NCBI GenBank assembly: GCA_038230695.1
Contig: JBBRMT010000035.1
Location: 1-25,214 of the forward strand
DNA: 25,214 nucleotides
Direction of reading: 5' to 3'
Source of the DNA: QHBQ01 sp038230695
Lineage (GTDB): Bacteria; Chloroflexota; Chloroflexia; QHBQ01
In this document: positions 21,353 to 25,214 of the stretch, piece by piece
Layout of the letters: every line of letters begins with the position of its first letter
How positions within the stretch are numbered: position 1 is the first letter of the stretch
Position numbers and translations under genes: made by a program
The notes under the pieces: generated by a model
Told to the model about the DNA's origin: nothing
Databases searched by the model: none
The model's input: the letters and a program-made list of their open reading frames with translations, nothing else

Positions 21353-21381
21353 TTGCGATTTGCACCCCTGTAGGGTATAAT
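21353..21381 (+). promoter_or_regulatory. sigma70-type promoter for the histidine kinase operon
   Basis: TTGCGA (21353-21358), 17-base spacer, perfect TATAAT (21376-21381). The -10 lies inside a perfect 14-base palindrome, GGTATAATTATACC (21374-21387), which could be a repressor site or give a minus-strand -10 toward yajC. Leader to the kinase ATG is about 90 bases. Confidence 0.7.
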
Positions 21382-21420
21382 TATACCAAAGCCTTGTTCA
21401 GTTTTTCACGATTGGGATTA

Positions 21421-21459
21421 ACGTTGCATTGCAATTATAGCCATGTTGGGGTGCAACGT
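21421..21459 (+). promoter_or_regulatory. inverted repeat in the histidine kinase leader
   Basis: ACGTTGCA (21421-21428) and TGCAACGT (21452-21459) are perfect 8-base inverted arms 23 bases apart, between the promoter and the ribosome site. They could be an operator or an RNA stem. Confidence 0.4.
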
Positions 21460-21478
21460 CAAACCGAAGGGTTGTCCG

Positions 21479-22912
21479 ATGGCAGCGGTTGGCGAACAGC
21501 AGAGTATCATCGAACGCACGCGGCGTGAAACCCAGGAGCTGCGAGGCTGGCTCTATGCCGTCACTCGCGGGCAATGGCAGCGGGCTACTAGCGACGAGGA
21601 GCGCGGCTTCTCGGTGGGGCAGATGAGTCTGGCGGTGCGCTGGCTGGGGGTTGTCGCTGTGCTGCTGCTCAGTCTGTTCATCGGTCACATCCAACGCGAC
21701 CGCTTCGACCTGCCCAGCCCAGCGGTGGCTGGCATCATCGTTGCCTACAATCTGCTTATCACCTTCTACCTGATTAGCCGCCACAACTACGCCAGCCGAC
21801 GAGTGATGTTCGCCACGCTAACCCTCGACTGGCTGGCGGCGGGTCTGGCAGTGATGCTGACTGGGCGCAGCCACAGCGTCTTCTTTATCCTGTTCTTCAC
21901 CCTGGTGATTACCGCCGCAGTCCAGTTTGGCTTGCTCATCTCTTTGGGTTATGTCGCCGCAACCTTTGGCTTTAGCGCGACGCTCTACTGGCTGGGGTTG
22001 GAAGCAGGAGATTTGCCGCTGCTGGGCATCCTCAGCGTCTACATCAACGCGCTAGGGCTGGCCGCGTTCGCAACGGTGGCTTTGCGCCAGGCGCTATACG
22101 CCGAGGCCGAGCGCAGCCGACAGGAGCGCGGGCGGGCGGCAGATATTGCCCGCCGCGAACAGATGGAGCGTGACTTCCTCAGCATTGTCTCACACGAACT
22201 GCGTAGCCCGCTAACCGCAATGAAAACCTCGATTAGCGCGTTGCAGTCGGTGGCTGACCGACCGGAAGCGGAAAACAAGCTGCTGGCGAATGTCAATCGC
22301 AGCAATGAGCGGCTCATCGCCCTGGTCAACGACCTGCTGGACGTATCGCGCTTGCAAGCCGGGCGGCTGACCGTGAGCATGACCCCTACCGATATGCGTG
22401 AGGTGGTAGCCGAGGCAGCAGCGATGGTGCGCCCGCTGACCGAGGCGAAGGGGCAGGAGTTGCGCGTGCATCTGCCCGACCAGCCGCTCTACGTGCTGGG
22501 CGATCGGCGGCGGCTGGAGCAGGCTTTGCTCAACCTGTTGTTCAATGCCAATAAGTTCACCAGCAATGGCGGCCACATCAGCCTGGGTTTGCGACGAGGC
22601 ATTGGGCAGAGTGGCGGCGAACAGGCGCTGGTGCAGGTGCGCGATGATGGCCCAGGTATGGGCGTGGAGCAGCAGGAACACATCTTCGAGCGGTTCTACA
22701 GCTTCAGCCAGATTGAGCCGGACAAACTGGCGACCCAGAAGCGTAGCGGCGAAGGGCTGGGCCTGGGCCTGGCAATTGCCCGCAGCCTGGTGGAGCTACA
22801 TGGCGGACAGATGGGGGTGCAGAGTCGCCCTGGTTGGGGCAGCCTGTTCTATCTGTGGCTGCCCACCTGTCCGCCTGACGGCTGCGAGATAAAAACGGAG
22901 GATTTGGAGTGA
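21479..22912 (+). CDS. membrane sensor histidine kinase
   Basis: A 477-residue sensor kinase. A basic N-terminus precedes about six membrane helices (about 50-205), with no large outside domain. A short coiled region (206-230) leads to the dimerisation domain with phospho-accepting H239 in FLSIVSHELRSPLTAMKTSI. The ATPase domain has the N box LNLLFNANKFT (351-361), G1 box DDGPGMG (389-395), F box FERFYSF (403-409) and G2 box GEGLGLGLAIA (424-434). It should autophosphorylate and pass phosphate to a response regulator, perhaps the one at 24827. ATG 21479 has AAGGG 7 bases upstream; ATG 21443 has none. Its TGA overlaps the GTG of the flavoenzyme gene. Confidence 0.93.
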   Translation: MAAVGEQQSIIERTRRETQELRGWLYAVTRGQWQRATSDEERGFSVGQMSLAVRWLGVVAVLLLSLFIGHIQRDRFDLPSPAVAGIIVAYNLLITFYLISRHNYASRRVMFATLTLDWLAAGLAVMLTGRSHSVFFILFFTLVITAAVQFGLLISLGYVAATFGFSATLYWLGLEAGDLPLLGILSVYINALGLAAFATVALRQALYAEAERSRQERGRAADIARREQMERDFLSIVSHELRSPLTAMKTSISALQSVADRPEAENKLLANVNRSNERLIALVNDLLDVSRLQAGRLTVSMTPTDMREVVAEAAAMVRPLTEAKGQELRVHLPDQPLYVLGDRRRLEQALLNLLFNANKFTSNGGHISLGLRRGIGQSGGEQALVQVRDDGPGMGVEQQEHIFERFYSFSQIEPDKLATQKRSGEGLGLGLAIARSLVELHGGQMGVQSRPGWGSLFYLWLPTCPPDGCEIKTEDLE

Positions 22913-24042
22913 GACCACGATTGCTGGTGCTGGGTGGTGGCGCAATGGGGGTGGCGACCGCTTATTATGCCAGGCAGATGAAGGCCAACGTCAAGGTATT
23001 GGCCCCCGGTGGTATCAACAATCCCCTGAACGCCAGCAGCGACTACCAGCGTATCTTCCGCTTCAGCTATGCGGCAGACCGCAAGTACGTCGAATGGGCC
23101 AGGGCCGCGTTGCCGCTATGGCGCGAGATTGAGCGCGATTGGGGCCAGCCGCTGCTCAATCTGTGCGGGGTGTTGTTCCTCGGTCACGGCGACAGCAGTT
23201 ACGCGATGCAGAGCTATCGCACCCTAAGCGATATGGGCGAGGCGGTCGAGTTGCTCACCCCCGCCGAAATAGCCGCCCGCTGGCCGCAGTTTAATGCAGA
23301 TGCGCTGGAACTTGGCGTGCTGGACCACAATGGCGGCTTCGTCGCCGCGCAAGAGGCAGTCAAAGCGATGGCCGCAATGGCGATGAAGCATAGCGCGACT
23401 ATCCTCAAGGAGCGGGCGGTGAGCATCGAGGAGCGCAACGGTGAGGTCAGGGTCAAGACCACCGACGGCGGTATCCACCTGGCCGATGCGGTGGTCGTCG
23501 CGGTCAATGGCTGGGTAAACAAGCTGCTGGGGGTGAATTACGTCAGCAACACGCAGCAGCCGGTGATGTACTACGCGACTGCTGGCACCCAGCAATCCTA
23601 CAAGCCCGCCGATTTTCCCGTCTTCGCCGACCTCGACAGCGGCTACTACGGCTTCCCCAGCTACACGCTCGATGCGGTGAAGGTGGCAGATCACAGCAAG
23701 GGCCAGCCGATTGACCCCGACGCACGCGGCGAGTTGTCCAAAGCAGCGGTCGAGGATATGCGCCACTGGCTGGCGCAGTTCATCCCTGAGCTTGCAACTC
23801 GCCCCATGTTGCATAGCCGCGTCTGCTTCTACGACAACAGCCCCGACGATGATTTCATTTTGGACTACCTGCCTGGCAGCCAGCGCATCATCGTCGCCTG
23901 CGGCTTCAGCGGCCACGGCTTCAAGTTCGCCCCCATCATCGGCAAGACGCTGGCAACCCTGGCCCTAACCGGCGAACAACTGATGCCGCTACAGCCATTC
24001 AGCATTAGTAGGTTGGCAAGAGCTAACGGCACCCCAATCTAA
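22909..24042 (+). CDS. FAD-dependent oxidoreductase, monomeric sarcosine oxidase-like
   Basis: A 377-residue DAO-family flavoenzyme. The FAD-binding Rossmann motif is LVLGGGAMGVATAYYARQM (6-24). The SSDYQRIFRFSYAADRKYVEW segment and the C-terminal VACGFSGHGFKFAPIIGKTLATLAL match monomeric sarcosine oxidase and N-methyl amino acid oxidases closely. The cysteine that binds FAD covalently in sarcosine oxidase appears conserved in SRVCFYDNSPDDDFILDYLP. It would oxidise a secondary or N-methyl amine, releasing aldehyde and peroxide; the substrate is uncertain. It starts with GTG overlapping the kinase stop (GTGA), which implies coupled translation with a sensor gene. Its TAA is the first bases of a duplicated 59-base repeat. 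Confidence 0.9.
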   Translation: MRPRLLVLGGGAMGVATAYYARQMKANVKVLAPGGINNPLNASSDYQRIFRFSYAADRKYVEWARAALPLWREIERDWGQPLLNLCGVLFLGHGDSSYAMQSYRTLSDMGEAVELLTPAEIAARWPQFNADALELGVLDHNGGFVAAQEAVKAMAAMAMKHSATILKERAVSIEERNGEVRVKTTDGGIHLADAVVVAVNGWVNKLLGVNYVSNTQQPVMYYATAGTQQSYKPADFPVFADLDSGYYGFPSYTLDAVKVADHSKGQPIDPDARGELSKAAVEDMRHWLAQFIPELATRPMLHSRVCFYDNSPDDDFILDYLPGSQRIIVACGFSGHGFKFAPIIGKTLATLALTGEQLMPLQPFSISRLARANGTPI

Positions 24043-24097
24043 GCCCCCAGCGGGGGTTGGGGGAGAAATCTTGAAGCGATTCAATGCTGATTGGAAC
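24039..24097 (+). repeat. direct repeat, copy 1
   Basis: A 59-base unit beginning CTAAGCCCCCAGCGGGGG and ending GCTGATTGGAAC. It contains the stop codon of the flavoenzyme gene and a small CCCCC-AGC-GGGGG hairpin. Copy 2 begins 106 bases further on. Confidence 0.85.
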
Positions 24098-24107
24098 TGT
24101 TCACACT

Positions 24108-24131
24108 TGTAGGGGCGCATGGCATAAGCCC
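24108..24131 (+). repeat. GTAGGG hairpin element e
   Basis: TGTAGGGGCGCATGGC then ATAAGCCC. It is the same sequence as elements b and c in opposite orientation, with a decayed second arm. It lies between the two direct repeats. Confidence 0.55.
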
Positions 24132-24144
24132 ATTTGTATCCAAA

Positions 24145-24204
24145 CTAAGCCCCCAGCGGGGGTTTGGGGGAGAAATCTCGAAGCGCATCAATGCCGATTG
24201 GAAC
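24145..24204 (+). repeat. direct repeat, copy 2
   Basis: Sixty bases matching copy 1 with one inserted T and four substitutions by eye. Together the copies flank a segment carrying a GTAGGG element. Confidence 0.85.
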
Positions 24205-24216
24205 AGAAACGCTACC

Positions 24217-24240
24217 GTAGGGATGGGCGGTGGCCCGCCC
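24217..24240 (+). repeat. GTAGGG hairpin element f
   Basis: GTAGGGAT then GGGCGG (24225-24230), TGGC, CCGCCC (24235-24240). A 6-pair stem in the leader region of the third zinc-ribbon gene. Confidence 0.5.
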
Positions 24241-24287
24241 TGGTGAAGATTGCCGCTAACCACCCAAATAGATATAGCGAGGATGCT

Positions 24288-24821
24288 ATGACAAAGACAG
24301 CAACAACCAGCCAGCAGCCTATGCCAAGCTGCCCGCGCTGCCAGCACGCTTATACTGTAGGCGCAGTCAACTGCCCACAATGCGATGCAACGGTATCGCC
24401 AACTGGCTACTCTCGCCACGGCCTCTGGCCTGCTGAGGGCGTAAAGCCAACCGAGATCGTTAGACAACCCATCCGCATCCGTGCATCGAGGGCGGGTGCG
24501 GTGGCAACCATAAGTCAAAGGCGTAACCAAAGGCTACGCATTGCTCTTGGTGCGGGTATAGCCTTTGCGCTGATTGTGATGATGACGCTTTCAGTTTCAA
24601 ACAACCGCTTCAGCCCGATGCCGGATGACCGCATTATGCAGCCAAGCGCGGGAATGGCGAGTCACCCTCAGCTAACCAGCCCAGCCCACGCCAACCAACC
24701 AGCCTTGCCGCTTACAGGTACTATGTTTTACGGCCATGATGGAATAATACGTGGTCAAATGGCCGCGATAGTTTACAGCCAGGTTGGGTATAGTGCCGCC
24801 ACGCACGCAAATGGGAGATAG
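24288..24821 (+). CDS. third zinc-ribbon, single-TM paralog with shortened ectodomain
   Basis: A 177-residue protein. The zinc ribbon is CPRCQHAYTVGAVNCPQC, followed by VSPTGYSRHG, the same juxta-ribbon motif as the two proteins at 16467 and 17342. A basic stretch (RNQRLRIALG) leads into one membrane helix (GAGIAFALIVMMTLSV, about 85-102). The outside part is short: a Pro/Ala linker and then GTMFYGHDGIIRGQMAAIVY, which looks like the first strand of the cyclophilin-like domain only. The rest of that domain is absent, so the gene is either truncated or a minimal member. ATG 24288 has GAGGA 4 bases upstream. The response-regulator gene begins 5 bases after its stop, so they are co-transcribed. 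Confidence 0.8.
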   Translation: MTKTATTSQQPMPSCPRCQHAYTVGAVNCPQCDATVSPTGYSRHGLWPAEGVKPTEIVRQPIRIRASRAGAVATISQRRNQRLRIALGAGIAFALIVMMTLSVSNNRFSPMPDDRIMQPSAGMASHPQLTSPAHANQPALPLTGTMFYGHDGIIRGQMAAIVYSQVGYSAATHANGR

Positions 24822-24826
24822 ATGCA

Positions 24827-25214
24827 ATGACCATCATAGCTACACCAGCAAGCACAACCAACACCACCCGCCCCACCATCAAGCTGATGGTGGTAGACGA
24901 TGACCCCGATGTGGTGGAGGCGATTAGCCTCAGCTTCGGCTTGCAGTGGCCGGGCAGTACGGTGGTCAGCTTTGCCAGCGGTAAGGCCGCGCTGCAACGC
25001 TTCAGTCAGGAGAAGCCCGACGTGGTGCTGCTCGATATTGGCCTGCCCGACATGGACGGCTTCGAGGTCTGCCGCCGCCTGCGCGAACAGAGCGAGGTGC
25101 CGATCCTGATGATCTCCGCCCGCGAAGAGGAGATAGACAAGGTACACGGGCTAGAGATCGGCGCGGACGACTACATCACCAAGCCATTCGGCTATATGGA
25201 GCTATCCGCCCGCA
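24827..25214 (+). CDS. response regulator receiver, OmpR-like, 3' end outside window
   Basis: An open frame from ATG 24827 to the right edge, 129 complete codons. GGGAGA lies 8 bases upstream. After a Thr-rich start, the receiver domain shows LMVVDDDPDVVEAI with D24/D25, the phospho-acceptor D70 in VVLLDIGLPDMDGFEVCRRL, S97 in ILMISAREEE and K119 in GADDYITKPFGYMEL. The spacing and TKPF.Y.EL.AR ending are typical of OmpR/PhoB-type regulators, whose DNA-binding domain would lie beyond the edge. A likely partner is the histidine kinase at 21479, two genes upstream on the same strand. Confidence 0.93.
   Translation, partial: MTIIATPASTTNTTRPTIKLMVVDDDPDVVEAISLSFGLQWPGSTVVSFASGKAALQRFSQEKPDVVLLDIGLPDMDGFEVCRRLREQSEVPILMISAREEEIDKVHGLEIGADDYITKPFGYMELSAR

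Noticed and set aside
24039..24204. Insertion-sequence ends or attachment sites
   Set aside because: The 59/60-base repeats are direct, enclose only 47 bases, and no transposase or integrase gene lies between or beside them.
24081..24530. Minus-strand frame of 149 codons
   Set aside because: It reads through the direct repeats and antisense to the zinc-ribbon gene with no domain.

Overview
The window looks like chromosomal DNA from a filamentous member of the Chloroflexota (Chloroflexales or Herpetosiphonales type). This is moderately sure. It rests on overall gene style: a bacterial class II diterpene cyclase, kelch plus S-layer-homology surface protein, degenerate chemoreceptors, and zinc-ribbon proteins anchored by one membrane segment. 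It also rests on intergenic DNA rich in 7-base-periodic repeats. There are no rRNA or tRNA genes, no CRISPR array and no transposase that I can see. Coding strands alternate in short operons.

Left part (1-5800). A truncated LolA/LppX-like exported protein runs off the left edge on the minus strand. A 369-base gap follows. Then a plus-strand pair encodes a monofunctional class II diterpene cyclase and a DJ-1/PfpI protein of isonitrile-hydratase type. Facing them on the minus strand are a LysR regulator, a HAD phosphatase and a TatD nuclease.

Middle (5800-15350). This holds a secreted double-kelch/SLH protein with its own promoter and terminator. Next is a two-gene operon of an Fe-S uracil-DNA glycosylase overlapping a putative PD-(D/E)XK nuclease. 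It is followed by a chemoreceptor-like protein carrying a solute-binding domain at its C-terminus with no membrane segment in between, a class I aminotransferase, and a second chemoreceptor-like membrane protein.

Right part (15270-25214). ComB with a large acidic insertion lies divergent from a pair of paralogous genes. These encode zinc ribbon, SPTGYS motif, one membrane segment and a degenerate cyclophilin-like ectodomain; the second copy is broken by one in-frame amber codon. Then come a minus-strand membrane protein plus cystathionine gamma-synthase/lyase pair and yajC. The last plus-strand cluster has a histidine kinase, a monomeric-sarcosine-oxidase-like flavoenzyme, a third zinc-ribbon paralog and a response regulator cut by the right edge. 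The kinase and regulator may be a two-component pair separated by two genes.

Non-coding structure is unusually rich. Nine arrays of 7-base units sit at gene boundaries, several supplying start codons, stop codons or terminal residues of genes. At least six copies of a hairpin element beginning GTAGGG are scattered between genes. Several good sigma70-type promoters are visible, and two of them lie so close to the start codon that the transcripts should be leaderless or nearly so. All family assignments were made by reading motifs; no database search was run.
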